A stretch of 61,423 nucleotides of DNA from Methylacidiphilales bacterium (GCA_021272165.1 JAJSLK010000071.1:1-61423); one strand, 5' to 3'. Counted from the first letter of the stretch, positions 34,141 through 44,154 are shown. Numbers and translations: made by a program. Notes: a model not told the origin generated them from the sequence alone.

Positions 34141-35451
34141 ATGAGCAAGTTAATGCATTCCAGGCGTTATTTATCTCGAAAAGCTGTCTCAGGATGGCTG
34201 ATTTTGGGCCTGACCGTGCTTTGGCTGGGCTCGAGCATGGCGCTTTGGGCGGCGGCGGCCACAACCAACGCTCAGCCGGCTCCGGGCGGTACGGACGATT
34301 TTGCGCAGTACCTGATCGATCACAAGGACGTGCTGCAGCCTTTCTTCAAGGCGCACAGTCCGGAATTGATCAAGGAATCGATTCCATTTTTCTTCACGAT
34401 CATGGGCAACGTGATCCTGATCAATCTGATCATCGGGTGGATCATTGATGTGGCGGCGGGCCGGGGTTTTTCGATCTTTTATGCGCCGACTTACGCGAAG
34501 ATCACACCGGCGATCGTCTACGCGACGGCCCGGCTGGTTTTGATCGTGGGGCTGATGCTGCTCGGCTCGCTGGCCTGCGTTTTCATCGGGTTTTTGCATG
34601 CCCCGCTGGCGTTGATGATATTCATCGGATTCCTGCTCATTCTCGATTTGATGTTTGAGATTTGCCTGGTCTGCATCGTTTACCGGACGAGCGCAATCGT
34701 TGCGACGTTGTTTTACATCGGGCTTATCGTGATCCATGGGATACTGGGGACGGCGCTGACGGGCACGCTGATTGAGATGCGAGTGGCGAGCCTGGTGACC
34801 AATTTTGTCGACGAGCGAATCACGCCACAGGTCAACGATGAAGTGAAGCGGGAAAAGAAGGATTTGCAGATCGTCGCCGCCGATCGCGATAGCATGAAGG
34901 CGAAGATGACCGATTTGCAGAATCGGCTGGCCCAGGCGCAGGCGGAGCAGGACCAGTTCAAGCAGCAGATCGACGCGAAGAAAAATTCACCGACTTACAT
35001 TTTCAGCCAGATCGTGCGACTGCGGGCCCAGGGGAACGAGACGGATGCGAGGGACCAGTTGAACGCTTTTTTAGCGAAATACCCGAACGGACCGCTGGCC
35101 GACGCGGCAAAAGCGCAAGTGGCGGGAGTGAGCAGCGATCTGGCTGCACAGGAAGCGGCAAAAAAGCAGGCCGAGGCCGATGCCGCCGCTGCAGCGGCGG
35201 CGGCGCGGGCCGATCTGCTGGCCAAGGCATCGCGGGGAGAAGCGACCCTGGCGGATATGCGGGAGGCGCTGATCGGCAAAACGCGCGCGGATATCAAAGG
35301 AATGTTTGGTGATCCGACCGAGACAGCTTCGGACCGGTGGGGTTACGTAGCACAGATGGTGATGAATCCGCTGACCGGGGAGAAGCATGGCCTGGCGATT
35401 TATTTCTCGGAGGGCACGGTGCTGAGTGTCGATTACTACTACGGGAGATAA
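34141..35451 (+). CDS. Membrane protein with coiled coil and BamE-like C-terminal domain
   Basis: 436 residues. An N-terminal signal/anchor (LILGLTVLWLGSSMALWAAAA) is followed by about four transmembrane helices between residues 80 and 215. A long coiled coil (about 235-285), a helical stretch with LRAQGNETDARDQLNAFLAKYP (TPR-like) and an Ala/Glu/Lys-rich coil follow. The C-terminal LIGKTRADIKGMFGDPTETAS plus the closing beta strands has the pattern of the small BamE (SmpA/OmlA) fold. The next gene has the same coil-then-BamE-like order, suggesting the two work together. Confidence 0.7.
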   Translation: MSKLMHSRRYLSRKAVSGWLILGLTVLWLGSSMALWAAAATTNAQPAPGGTDDFAQYLIDHKDVLQPFFKAHSPELIKESIPFFFTIMGNVILINLIIGWIIDVAAGRGFSIFYAPTYAKITPAIVYATARLVLIVGLMLLGSLACVFIGFLHAPLALMIFIGFLLILDLMFEICLVCIVYRTSAIVATLFYIGLIVIHGILGTALTGTLIEMRVASLVTNFVDERITPQVNDEVKREKKDLQIVAADRDSMKAKMTDLQNRLAQAQAEQDQFKQQIDAKKNSPTYIFSQIVRLRAQGNETDARDQLNAFLAKYPNGPLADAAKAQVAGVSSDLAAQEAAKKQAEADAAAAAAAARADLLAKASRGEATLADMREALIGKTRADIKGMFGDPTETASDRWGYVAQMVMNPLTGEKHGLAIYFSEGTVLSVDYYYGR

Positions 35452-35457
35452 GAACGG

Positions 35458-36231
35458 ATGAAACAATTTCTTTTATACCTCCTGATGGCCGCGACGCTGA
35501 TACCGATGCTGTCCCGGGCTGATGACCTGGACGCTTCGGATGCCGATACTCCGGGTATCTCGCCGGAAAATCTGGCAGTCATGGCGCGCTGGGGATGTTT
35601 CACCCCTGAGTTTAAGAGTTCAATTTATGACTTTGTTGGGATCGAACAGGCGATCTCCGATGCAAAAGCGGAGAAGGAAAAGCTGACGGCGGAGATGCCG
35701 GACCTGCAGAAGCAGGTGGCCGATGCCGAAGCGAAGGCGACGGACCTGAAGAAGGAGCTCGAACAATACGATCACGCCGCGGAGAGCGATTTCACGAGCC
35801 TGCAGGCGGTCATGAAGGACCCGAATGCGAAGCCGCAGGACCAACTCGTGGAGGTCCAGGCTTATGTGTGGGCCTATCCGTCGAGTCCGCACCAGTCCGA
35901 GGCGCAGCAGGATCTGCAGCAGGTGCAGAAGAAGATTGCCGACCAAATCCAGGCGGAGAAAGACGCGGAGGCAGCGCGGGAAGCGGCCCGGGCGCAGTTA
36001 ATCCAGCGCGCACAGGCCCACGATTTGAGCCTGGCGGAATGGCGCGATTTTCTCCGGGGAATGTCGCAGGACGATTTGTTGAAATATCTGGGCCGCCCAC
36101 AGTCGGCGGGGACTGATTTTTGGGTCTACAGCGGCGATATGACGATGGATGCGGCGACGCAGCAGAAGGTGGGGCTGCAGGTGAATTTTAACGCCGGTCG
36201 CGTGACCAGCGTGGGCGAGGTGCCGCACTAA
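35458..36231 (+). CDS. Secreted coiled-coil protein with BamE-like C terminus
   Basis: 257 residues. A signal peptide (FLLYLLMAATLIPMLSRA) is followed by a coiled coil at about 60-110 and a second helical coil at 160-185. A C-terminal piece, DLSLAEWRDFLRGMSQDDLLKYLGRPQSAG, is followed by beta strands, equivalent to the end of the preceding gene. It begins 6 bases after that gene, so both form one operon. The stop overlaps by 4 bases the convergent RND adaptor gene. Function unknown; the envelope location is supported by the signal peptide. Confidence 0.7.
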   Translation: MKQFLLYLLMAATLIPMLSRADDLDASDADTPGISPENLAVMARWGCFTPEFKSSIYDFVGIEQAISDAKAEKEKLTAEMPDLQKQVADAEAKATDLKKELEQYDHAAESDFTSLQAVMKDPNAKPQDQLVEVQAYVWAYPSSPHQSEAQQDLQQVQKKIADQIQAEKDAEAAREAARAQLIQRAQAHDLSLAEWRDFLRGMSQDDLLKYLGRPQSAGTDFWVYSGDMTMDAATQQKVGLQVNFNAGRVTSVGEVPH

Positions 36232-37565
36232 GCTTTCTGCGCGGTGTTGGCCGGGGTGGGCGTCGGTTTGGGCGGAAGCGGTTTGGCAATGACCACGGCA
36301 CCGTCATTCATATCGGCGGGGGGGTTGGTGATAAGGCGGTCTCCTTCCCGGACGTTCTGGAGGATTTCGACTTCGGTGCCGAAGTCGCGGCCAACTTTTA
36401 CGGGGAGGAAATGAACTTTGTCCTGGCCATCGACGTTTTCGATGAGGGCGACCTGCGTTCCCGAGGCATTGACGACGAGGGTGTTGGCCGGAATGAGCAC
36501 AGCGGGCGTGGGATCGACGAGCTGGAGGCGAACATCGGTGTAAGCGCCGGGCAGGAGGGCGCCGTCGGGATTGGGGACATCGATTTCCGTGCGGAGGGTG
36601 CGGGAGGTGATGTCGAGGGACTCGGCGCTGCGGACGACCGAGCCGTGGAAGACACGGTCGGGATAGGAGGAGACGTGGAGATCGGCGCCGACGCCGGGCT
36701 TGATGGCGCGCTGGTCGGCCTCGGGCACGTCGACATAGACGCGGAGAGGATCGGTCTGCGCGATGCGGTAAAGTTCGGTGGTGCCGGTGGCCACGGTGCC
36801 GGTACCGGCCGTGACAAGGTTGCCGACCTGAATGTTGCGATAGGTGATGGTGCCGGTAAAGGGAGCGCGGATTTCCTTGAAGTTTTCGAGGTCGGTGAGG
36901 CGGCGGACATTGGCCTCATCGGCGTCAAAGGTGGCCTGGGCCTCGTTGCGCGTGGCGTCCTTTTCATCGGCTTCCTCCTGGGAGACGGCGTGGTCCTTGA
37001 CCATGGTATCCCAGCGACTGGCGGCGGTTTGGGCGATGGCAAGGCTGGCCTGGGCCTGTTCGGCGGTGGCCTGGGCCTGGCTGAGCTGCTGGTCGACATC
37101 GGGCGTGTCGAGCTCGGCGAGGATATCGCCTTCCTTGACGTGGTCTCCGATGTCGACGTTCCACTTCTTCACGTAGCCGGTGGTACGGGCAAAAATGGAG
37201 GCCTGCTGGAAGGCTTCCATGGTGCCGGGCAGGGGAAGCTCGGTCTTGGGCGCGGCGGAACGGGCAACGGCGTAGATGACGACGCGCTGGGTGCTGATTT
37301 TTTGCTCACGGTCGAGGGCGTGGGCATCGGCTAGGCGTGGGACAATGGCAAAGAAGTAAAAGAGGGCACCGAGGGCAAGAAGGGCCACGATGAGGACCAT
37401 CCAAAAACCGGTATGTGTAAGGGCGGGGCCGGCCGCGGCCGGTTGGGTTGCCGGGCTGGCCGGTTGGGCGGGTGCGGCCGGAGTTTTAGCCAGAGCGGGG
37501 GATGCGGGTGTTGCCATGGCGGGCGCCGGTTTCTTTTGTGGGGTGGTGGAAGAAGGGGTGCTCAT
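36228..37565 (-). CDS. RND efflux membrane-fusion (periplasmic adaptor) protein
   Basis: 445 residues that link an RND pump to an outer-membrane channel. A Pro/Ala-rich cytoplasmic tail precedes one transmembrane helix (about 55-75). The lipoyl/barrel-sandwich hybrid domain starts WNVDIGDHVKEGDILAELDTPDVDQQL (in parts) near 135. The alpha-hairpin is about 165-230, then IRAPFTGTITYRNIQVGNLV. The beta-barrel and membrane-proximal domains follow. ATG overlaps the pump stop (ATGA). No tolC-like gene is beside it. Confidence 0.93.
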   Translation of the reverse strand: MSTPSSTTPQKKPAPAMATPASPALAKTPAAPAQPASPATQPAAAGPALTHTGFWMVLIVALLALGALFYFFAIVPRLADAHALDREQKISTQRVVIYAVARSAAPKTELPLPGTMEAFQQASIFARTTGYVKKWNVDIGDHVKEGDILAELDTPDVDQQLSQAQATAEQAQASLAIAQTAASRWDTMVKDHAVSQEEADEKDATRNEAQATFDADEANVRRLTDLENFKEIRAPFTGTITYRNIQVGNLVTAGTGTVATGTTELYRIAQTDPLRVYVDVPEADQRAIKPGVGADLHVSSYPDRVFHGSVVRSAESLDITSRTLRTEIDVPNPDGALLPGAYTDVRLQLVDPTPAVLIPANTLVVNASGTQVALIENVDGQDKVHFLPVKVGRDFGTEVEILQNVREGDRLITNPPADMNDGAVVIAKPLPPKPTPTPANTAQKA

Positions 37566-40500
37566 GGAGTTTTAGGCTGGAAATGGGCGCGGTTTCGCGG
37601 TGGCGAGGCATGGCCGTTGCCGCCGGGCGCGGCAGTCTCGTCGGCGTAACTGACGCGGGAAGTGCCGGACGCCTGATGGCCCGTGACGTCGGCCTCGTCA
37701 ATTTCGTAGTCACTTGGCTCGAAGAGGAGAGGATCGGTTTCGACGGTTTTGTCCTTGCGGCGCATGACGCTATAGACCACGGGAACAAAAAGGAGGGTGA
37801 AAGCGGTGGCGACGAGGAGACCGCCGATGACGGCGCGGCCGAGGGGCGCGTTTTGTTCACCACCCTCGCCAAGGCCAAGAGACATGGGGAGCATACCGAT
37901 GATCATGGCGAGGGCCGTCATGATGACGGGGCGGAGCCGGGTGCGGCCGGCGGCCAGGGCGGCGTCAAGGGCGGAGCGACCGCCGTGGCGCTGTTCATTG
38001 GCAAAGCTGACGACAAGGATACTGTTCGCCGTGGCGACGCCGATACTCATGATGGCGCCCATGAGGGCGGGAACACTCAGGGGCGTGTGGGTGAGGAAGA
38101 GCATCCAGACGATGCCAGCGAGCGCGCCGGGAAGGGCCATGATGATGATGAAGGGATCGAGCCACGACTGGAAGTTGACGACCATAAGGAAGTAGACGAG
38201 GCCGATGGCGAAGAGGATGCCGACGCCGAGGCCGGTGTAGGCCGAAGTCATGCTTTTGACCTGGCCCCGGACCATGATCTGCGAGCCGGTGGGTAGGATG
38301 GAGTTAGGATCAGGCGGCGGTGATTTGAAAACCCTGCCATAGAGGCCTGAGAGGAAGCCCTGGGGCGCGGGTGCGGCGGCGAGATCAGGGGCGGTGTGGA
38401 ACTGATCGACGATTTTTTGGACGTCATCGGCGACGCCGCCGAGGTCACGGCCCTGAACGTTGACACAGACATCGTAGACAGGATTGACCTCGTAATGGGA
38501 GATGACGGCGGGGGTGTCGGAACGGGTGATGGGGGCGAGATTTTCGAGGAGCTGGGGTTGGGGAAGCTTGCCGGCGCTGATGGGCGATTGTTTGAGGGCG
38601 TCGAGTGAATCGATTTTGTACTGGGGGGTCTGGACGGCGACGGTGTAGTTGACTCCGTTGGCCGGGCTAAGCCAGTAGTTGGGTGCAGTCTGCAGGCTGC
38701 CGCTAAGGGAGATGAGAAGGTCGGTGGCAACATCACGCTCGGTGAGGCCGAGCTGGTCGGCGCGAGTGCGGTCCACCTTGACAAAGAAAGTGGGGTAGCT
38801 GACGACCTGCTGGATGTGGACATCGACGGCGCCACGGACACTACGGATGCGGTTCAGGAGCTTGAGGGCGACGTCGTAGTCGTCTTTGTCGTTCTTGGCG
38901 GGTCCGGTGACCTGGATGTCAATGGGGGAGGGAAGGCCGAAATTGAGGATCTGGCCGACGATGTCGGAGGGTTGGGTGAAGAAGTCGTAATCGGGCATTG
39001 CTTCCTTGAGCTTATGGCGGAGGGTCTTCACGTAGTCGGCGGTGGGCTTATGGCCCGGCTTGAGCGAGACGAGCATTTCTCCGTCGAAGGAGCCGACGGT
39101 GGCGGAGTCGGTGAAGGCGAGGTTGATGCCGCTGGCGGGAAGTCCGATGTTGTCGAGGACGAGGTCGAGTTCATCCGGGGGAATGACTTGGCGGACGATG
39201 TCCTCAACACGGGAGAAGCCGCGTTCGGTTTCCTCAATGCGGGTGCCGCTGGGCGCGCGGATATGGAGGCGGAACTGGCCGGCATCGACTTGGGGGAAGA
39301 AATCGCGGCCAAGAAAAGGCGTGAAGATGAGAAGGCTTAGAACGACGAAGGTGGCAGCGGAAAGGGTGACGATGAGCGGAACACCGAGGCACTTTTTCAG
39401 GAAGCCGATGTAACGGTCCTGGGCCCACTCAAAGCCGCGGGTGAAATGCCAGTGAATGCGTCCGAAGAAAGAGTCGGGTGGGGTGGTGATGTGGCTTTCG
39501 GGATGATGGACTTCCACGCCGAGAAGATAATTGGCCATGGTGGGCGCGACAGTCCGTGAAAGGAAATAGGAGGCCATCATCGCGAACATGACCGAGAGGG
39601 CGAGAGGAGTGAAAAGGTAGTAGGGAACGCCCTTGAGGAAGAAGACGGGGACGAAGACGATGCAGATGCAGAGCGTGGAGACGAAGGCGGGGATGGCGAT
39701 CTGGTGGGCGCCGTCGAGGATTGACTTGACCATGCGTTTGCCAAGGCTCATGTGGCGGTGGATGTTCTCGATGGTGACGGTGGCGTCGTCGACGAGAATG
39801 CCGACGGCGAGGGCGAGACCGCCGAGGGTCATAATGTTGATCGTTTTGCCGAGGGCGGCCAGGAGGATGAGGGAACAGCAGATGGCGAGCGGGATGGAGA
39901 TGGCGACGATGAGGGTGCTGCGCCATGAACCGAGGAAGAGGAGGATCATGAGCGCGGTGAGGGTGGCCGCGATGGTGCCTTCGGTGAGAACGCCGTTGAG
40001 GGCGGCCTTGACGAAAATCGACTGGTCGAAAAGGGGTTCGACGCTGAGCTCAGGGGGAAGCTGGGAGCGGACGAGGGGGAGTTTGTCCTTCACGCCCTGG
40101 ACGATGTCGACGGTGGAGGCGGAGCCGTTTTTCAGGACAGGAAGAAGGGCGGCCTTTTCGCCGTTGAGCTTGACGATGTTGATCTGTGGGGAATAGCCGT
40201 CGCGGACCTGGGCCACATCGCGCATGTAGATCGTGGCGCCGTTGACCTGCTTGACCGGCAGGTTGTTGAGCTGGTCGAGGATGTCGGGGCTGCTGTTGAG
40301 GAGGACGTTGTATTCGCGGTCGCCGATTTTTACGGTGCCGGAGGGAAGAATGACGTTTTGGTTGTTGATGGCGTTGCTGACCTCAAGGGGGGAGATGTCG
40401 AGTGCCTGGCATTTCTTGAGATCGAGATCGACGGAGACGAGGCGCTGCTTGCCGCCGTAAGGGAGAGGGATGGCCGCACCCTTGACCCCCGCGAGGGGGC

Positions 40501-40990
40501 GGCGGATAAAGTTGAGGCTTTGGTCAAAGAGTTCGGCTTCGCCCAAGGTCTTGCTGCTGACGGCGAGTTGCAGGATGGGTACCGAGGAGGCGTTGTACTG
40601 AATGATCAGCGGGGGGGTGGCGCCGGGCGGGAAGATCTTGAGGAGGGTCTGGCTGATGGCGGTGACTTGGGCGACGGCCTGCTCGATTTTAACATTAGGC
40701 TGGAAGAAGACCTTGATAACACCAACGCCGGGATAGGATTGGGATTCCTGGTGTTCAATGTCGTTGACGGTTGTGTTCATGGCGCGCTCGCTGATGGTGA
40801 CAAAGCGACGCTCCATTTCCTGAGGCGGCAGGCCGGTATAGGACCAGATGACGCTAACGACAGGGATGTCGATATTAGGGAAAATATCCTTCGGCATAGA
40901 GAGATAGCTGACTCCGCCGAGGACCAGAATGAGGATCGCCATCACCGTGAAGGTATATGGCTTGCGAAGGGCGAGGCGAACGATCCACAT
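37562..40990 (-). CDS. RND efflux pump inner-membrane transporter (AcrB/MexB-like)
   Basis: 1142 residues with 12 membrane helices and two large periplasmic loops. Signature pieces are MPKDIFPNIDIPVVSVIWSYTG near residue 33, the proton-relay aspartate pair in LAVGILVDDATVTIENIHRH near 400 and SIGVATANSILVVSFANEQR in the second half. The hydrophobic amine efflux (HAE) or heavy-metal class cannot be fixed. It is the first gene of a two-gene operon with the adaptor. The tail beyond residue 1070 is longer than usual. Substrates unknown. Confidence 0.94.
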   Translation of the reverse strand: MWIVRLALRKPYTFTVMAILILVLGGVSYLSMPKDIFPNIDIPVVSVIWSYTGLPPQEMERRFVTISERAMNTTVNDIEHQESQSYPGVGVIKVFFQPNVKIEQAVAQVTAISQTLLKIFPPGATPPLIIQYNASSVPILQLAVSSKTLGEAELFDQSLNFIRRPLAGVKGAAIPLPYGGKQRLVSVDLDLKKCQALDISPLEVSNAINNQNVILPSGTVKIGDREYNVLLNSSPDILDQLNNLPVKQVNGATIYMRDVAQVRDGYSPQINIVKLNGEKAALLPVLKNGSASTVDIVQGVKDKLPLVRSQLPPELSVEPLFDQSIFVKAALNGVLTEGTIAATLTALMILLFLGSWRSTLIVAISIPLAICCSLILLAALGKTINIMTLGGLALAVGILVDDATVTIENIHRHMSLGKRMVKSILDGAHQIAIPAFVSTLCICIVFVPVFFLKGVPYYLFTPLALSVMFAMMASYFLSRTVAPTMANYLLGVEVHHPESHITTPPDSFFGRIHWHFTRGFEWAQDRYIGFLKKCLGVPLIVTLSAATFVVLSLLIFTPFLGRDFFPQVDAGQFRLHIRAPSGTRIEETERGFSRVEDIVRQVIPPDELDLVLDNIGLPASGINLAFTDSATVGSFDGEMLVSLKPGHKPTADYVKTLRHKLKEAMPDYDFFTQPSDIVGQILNFGLPSPIDIQVTGPAKNDKDDYDVALKLLNRIRSVRGAVDVHIQQVVSYPTFFVKVDRTRADQLGLTERDVATDLLISLSGSLQTAPNYWLSPANGVNYTVAVQTPQYKIDSLDALKQSPISAGKLPQPQLLENLAPITRSDTPAVISHYEVNPVYDVCVNVQGRDLGGVADDVQKIVDQFHTAPDLAAAPAPQGFLSGLYGRVFKSPPPDPNSILPTGSQIMVRGQVKSMTSAYTGLGVGILFAIGLVYFLMVVNFQSWLDPFIIIMALPGALAGIVWMLFLTHTPLSVPALMGAIMSIGVATANSILVVSFANEQRHGGRSALDAALAAGRTRLRPVIMTALAMIIGMLPMSLGLGEGGEQNAPLGRAVIGGLLVATAFTLLFVPVVYSVMRRKDKTVETDPLLFEPSDYEIDEADVTGHQASGTSRVSYADETAAPGGNGHASPPRNRAHFQPKTP

Positions 40991-41486
40991 GATGGCTTTT
41001 AAAAATAATGAGGAAGTTAATCGCGAAAATGGGAATTGTTGACTAAATGTCTAGCAGGCTAGCGCGGATATCATAAAGAGCAAGACGACGGCGGGTCATC
41101 CTGCGTCACCGACGCCTCCTCGGGTCATTGCATAATACGGGATGAAAATTGTAATTTGCATGGAAGATGAACTCTCATTAACCCATTCTAACATTTTTCT
41201 TTTTGGAAAAAATCTGAGATGGAAGAGGGATGGATTGAAGCCAAATATGATTTATCGCAATCTTTCAGCGGCGGATATATGCGATCTAATAATCTGACTA
41301 TCAGTTAATTAAAAAGATTCGTTAGCTGTGATATCCGAACTTATTTTCCAGTGGAATCCAGATAAGTCAAATGCTCGATGCGTCATTTGAAATACATTTT
41401 ATAAGACCGGGCACGATAGTGGCTAAAAGTAAAAAGGGGCGGGTGGTGAATGAAGAAAAATTTCACTTCCAGCAAAAGGATAACTT
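40991..41486. other. AT-rich intergenic region
   Basis: About 495 bases between the divergent RND pump and the next gene. It is markedly AT-richer than the flanking genes and carries the promoters for both sides by necessity. I see no ORF with a credible ribosome site and no strong hairpin or RNA gene. AAAGGATAACTT precedes the ATG at 41487. Confidence 0.5.
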
Positions 41487-42041
41487 ATGAGTACGATGCA
41501 TTGTTCCCTACTTTCCCTTGGTTGCGTTTTTGGTTTTGCGACGGTCCGCGAGCAGACCTCGCTTTCAGCCCTGCACGCGCTTCGGATCGCCCAGCGGCGG
41601 CTGCGGCCGGAGGTGCGGGCCAAACTATTGAGTATTTCGAGCGCGCGGACAGACGAGAGCTTGGTGCCGGAGGCATGGCGGTTTGTTTTCCATGATGCGG
41701 CCACCAGCGGCCACTGCCGGATTGTGACGGTGGCGGCGAAGACGTCGTCGGAACATCCCGATACGGTGGAGGCCTTCAGTTCATTCAAGGCGGAGAATGT
41801 CGCGGCGCTGCATCCGATCGCGCAGAACAAACTGTTGATCAATTCAGACAAGGCGCTGGAACTGGCCCGGGGGACATTAAAGCTGAAGGGCCTGAAGGCG
41901 GTCGAGTACCGGCTGACGCAGCAGAAGAGCAGCCAGGAAGCGTTGTGGACGCTTCACTTCTTCGCGGAAAATGGAGATGACGGGGCCCGGTGCCAGATGG
42001 GCGCAAAGACAGGCACAGTGCAGGTCCTAAACGCGGATTAG
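41487..42041 (+). CDS. Small exported-type protein, possibly PepSY-like
   Basis: 184 residues, with a short hydrophobic N terminus (MHCSLLSLGCVFGFA) that could be a signal sequence or lipoprotein-like. The later LINSDKALELARGTLKLKGLKAVEYRL followed by EALWTLHFF resembles the alternating helix-strand of PepSY domains. The likeness is weak. The AAAGGATAACTT ribosome site fixes the start. A lone gene with no clear operon partner. Confidence 0.6.
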   Translation: MSTMHCSLLSLGCVFGFATVREQTSLSALHALRIAQRRLRPEVRAKLLSISSARTDESLVPEAWRFVFHDAATSGHCRIVTVAAKTSSEHPDTVEAFSSFKAENVAALHPIAQNKLLINSDKALELARGTLKLKGLKAVEYRLTQQKSSQEALWTLHFFAENGDDGARCQMGAKTGTVQVLNAD

Positions 42042-42149
42042 ATTAGCTCCGGCAGTTAAGAGAGCCGCAGGATCTGGTCAAAAGTCACGGAATGGTAACC
42101 GCCAAGTCGCGGACTTGCCACACATGGATGTCTGACTGTGGCGCGGTTT

Positions 42150-42171
42150 GTTCCGGGTGCGCGCCCGGAAC
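42150..42171 (+). promoter_or_regulatory. Hairpin upstream of pitA
   Basis: GTTCCGGG (42150-42157) pairs with CCCGGAAC (42164-42171) around the loop TGCGCG. It lies 31 bases before the ATG at 42203, with no T-run. It may separate pitA from the upstream gene or modulate its translation. No phosphate-box repeat is recognised. Confidence 0.4.
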
Positions 42172-42202
42172 TAGAGTAAACCTATTTCAGGGGGAGAGAT
42201 TA

Positions 42203-43792
42203 ATGGAACTTTTTGGCGAGACCCTGACCTTTGCCGGGGCTTTCTTTTTGCTGCTGGCGCTGGCGCTGGCGTTGTGTTTCGAGTTCGTCAACGGCTTTCA
42301 CGATACGGCGAATGCGGTGGCGACGGTCATTTATACCCATTCGCTCAAGCCGGTTTACGCGGTGATCTGGTCGGGCTGCTGGAACCTGATCGGGGTTGTT
42401 GTGTCGAGCGGTCTGGTGGCCTACAGCATCATCGGGCTTTTGCCACACGATATTGTGGCGAACGTTGGGACGGGAAGCTCGGCGGGAGTATACACGGGCT
42501 TTGCGATGATTTTCTCGCTGCTGATTTCGGCGATTATCTGGAACCTGGGGACTTGGTATCTGGGACTTCCGGCGTCGAGCACGCATACGCTGATTGGTTC
42601 CATTTTGGGCGTTGGGGTGGCGAACGCGGTTATGCAAGGGAACTCGTGGACGGCGGGGCTGAACTGGGACCAGATTTACAAGGTGATCCTGGCACTGGCG
42701 GTATCGCCACTAGTTGGTTTTGGAGTATCGGCGCTGCTGTTGCTAATCCTCAAGCTAATCCTCAAGCTAATCATTCCGAGCAAGGAGCTTTTCAAAGCAC
42801 CGAACAAGGGCGAGACGCCGCCGCTTTGGATTCGCGGCACGCTGATCGGGACGTGCACCGGTGTGAGTTACGCGCACGGCTATAACGATGGGCAGAAGGG
42901 AATGGGATTGATCATGCTGATCCTGATCGCGGTGTTGCCGGGGGCGTTCGCCTTGCAAAGCCCGGCTGATCCCGGGAAGTTCAAGGCGACAGTGGAGCTT
43001 TGCCAGAAGGCGAGTGTCGTTTTCCAGAGTCAGGTACCGACGGCTCCCGTGACTCCGGCACCGGTTACGCCCGCGGTGAGTCCGGCCGCGCCTGCTCCGG
43101 ATATTGCCGTGGCGTTGCGGCCGAAGCTTGGGTCCCAGGATCAGGTCACGCTGAACCAGTTCGTCAAGACGGGAAAAGCGACGGCGGAAACATACCAGGC
43201 GTTCGATCGTGAGTCAGCCGCGGTGGCGGGTGAACTGCAGAACATTCAGAAATTTGAGGAACTTCCTTCCGACCAGCGGGCGAATGTGCGTAAGGACATT
43301 TATCTTTTGGTCGACGCGCTGGGCAAGTTGAACAAGACCAAGCTGATCAAGGACAAGGACCAGGCAAAGACGGTGGCTGATCTGCAGACCAATCTGCAGA
43401 GCTATACCCAGTACATTCCACTGGGCGTGAAACTGGCGGTGGCCTTGGCGTTGGGGCTTGGAACGATGGTGGGCTGGAAACGGATTGTGGTGACGGTGGG
43501 AGAAAAAATCGGCAAGGCGCATCTGACTTACGGGCAGGGAGCGTCGGCGGAGTTGGTCGCCTTTGTCACGGTGTTGGGCGCCGGTTTGCAGGGCTGGCCG
43601 GTGAGCACGACGCACGTGCTTTCATCGGGCATCGCGGGGACGATGGCAGCGAACCGGTCGGGGTTGCAGACCAAGACGTTGATCAACATCGTGCTGGCGT
43701 GGGTGCTGACGCTGCCGGTCTGCATTTTCCTGGGTGCGAGCCTGTTCTCGGCGAGCCTATACGTGGTGTTCCACGTGTTGGGCGTGCATTGA
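42203..43792 (+). CDS. pitA: Inorganic phosphate transporter (PiT family)
   Basis: Low-affinity phosphate:cation symporter of 529 residues. The two PiT signatures are present: GFHDTANAVATVIYT near residue 32 and WPVSTTHVLSSGIAGTMAANR near 475, with GLPASSTHTLIGSILG near 125 and GVSYAHGYNDGQKGMG near 220. A segment of about 150 residues (about 250-410), hydrophilic with a Pro/Ala tract, separates the two membrane halves. The start at 42203 is set by GGGGAGAGATTA. The upstream frame to 42092 is not part of the protein. Confidence 0.93.
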   Translation: MELFGETLTFAGAFFLLLALALALCFEFVNGFHDTANAVATVIYTHSLKPVYAVIWSGCWNLIGVVVSSGLVAYSIIGLLPHDIVANVGTGSSAGVYTGFAMIFSLLISAIIWNLGTWYLGLPASSTHTLIGSILGVGVANAVMQGNSWTAGLNWDQIYKVILALAVSPLVGFGVSALLLLILKLILKLIIPSKELFKAPNKGETPPLWIRGTLIGTCTGVSYAHGYNDGQKGMGLIMLILIAVLPGAFALQSPADPGKFKATVELCQKASVVFQSQVPTAPVTPAPVTPAVSPAAPAPDIAVALRPKLGSQDQVTLNQFVKTGKATAETYQAFDRESAAVAGELQNIQKFEELPSDQRANVRKDIYLLVDALGKLNKTKLIKDKDQAKTVADLQTNLQSYTQYIPLGVKLAVALALGLGTMVGWKRIVVTVGEKIGKAHLTYGQGASAELVAFVTVLGAGLQGWPVSTTHVLSSGIAGTMAANRSGLQTKTLINIVLAWVLTLPVCIFLGASLFSASLYVVFHVLGVH

Positions 43793-43827
43793 GCCACGAT
43801 CCGTCGATGGGGACATCGGCGGCTAAC

Positions 43828-44154
43828 CTAAATGTTTTTCCGCGGCGGGATGAGCTTGTTGTCGGCGCGCTTCATCTGAATGAGGATTGCAACACAGGCG
43901 GCATTCACGAGGAAGCCGAGCGCAAGGATGCCGAGGCCGTTGAAAAATTCCGGGGCCTGGGTGAATTGCCGTCCGCGCTCGATCAGGAAGAGAACCACCG
44001 TGCCGAGCATGGCCGCGATGATAGAGCCAATAATCAGAGTGCCCCCGAGAAGAAAAACGCGGCCGATCTTCTGAGACCAGCTCATGGAGGCAAGCGGGGG
44101 TGGATCAAACAGGTTGATCAACCACCTGAAGAGGGGAAGAAGTTTGCCGAGCAT
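43828..44154 (-). CDS. Small membrane protein of unknown function
   Basis: 108 residues, with two hydrophobic helices (VFLLGGTLIIGSIIAAMLGTVVLFLI, in parts, and FFNGLGILALGFLVNAACVAIL). Convergent with pitA, 36 bases after its stop. No motif recognised. The hydrophobic arrangement and clean start support a real gene, but family membership is unknown. Confidence 0.55.
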   Translation of the reverse strand: MLGKLLPLFRWLINLFDPPPLASMSWSQKIGRVFLLGGTLIIGSIIAAMLGTVVLFLIERGRQFTQAPEFFNGLGILALGFLVNAACVAILIQMKRADNKLIPPRKNI

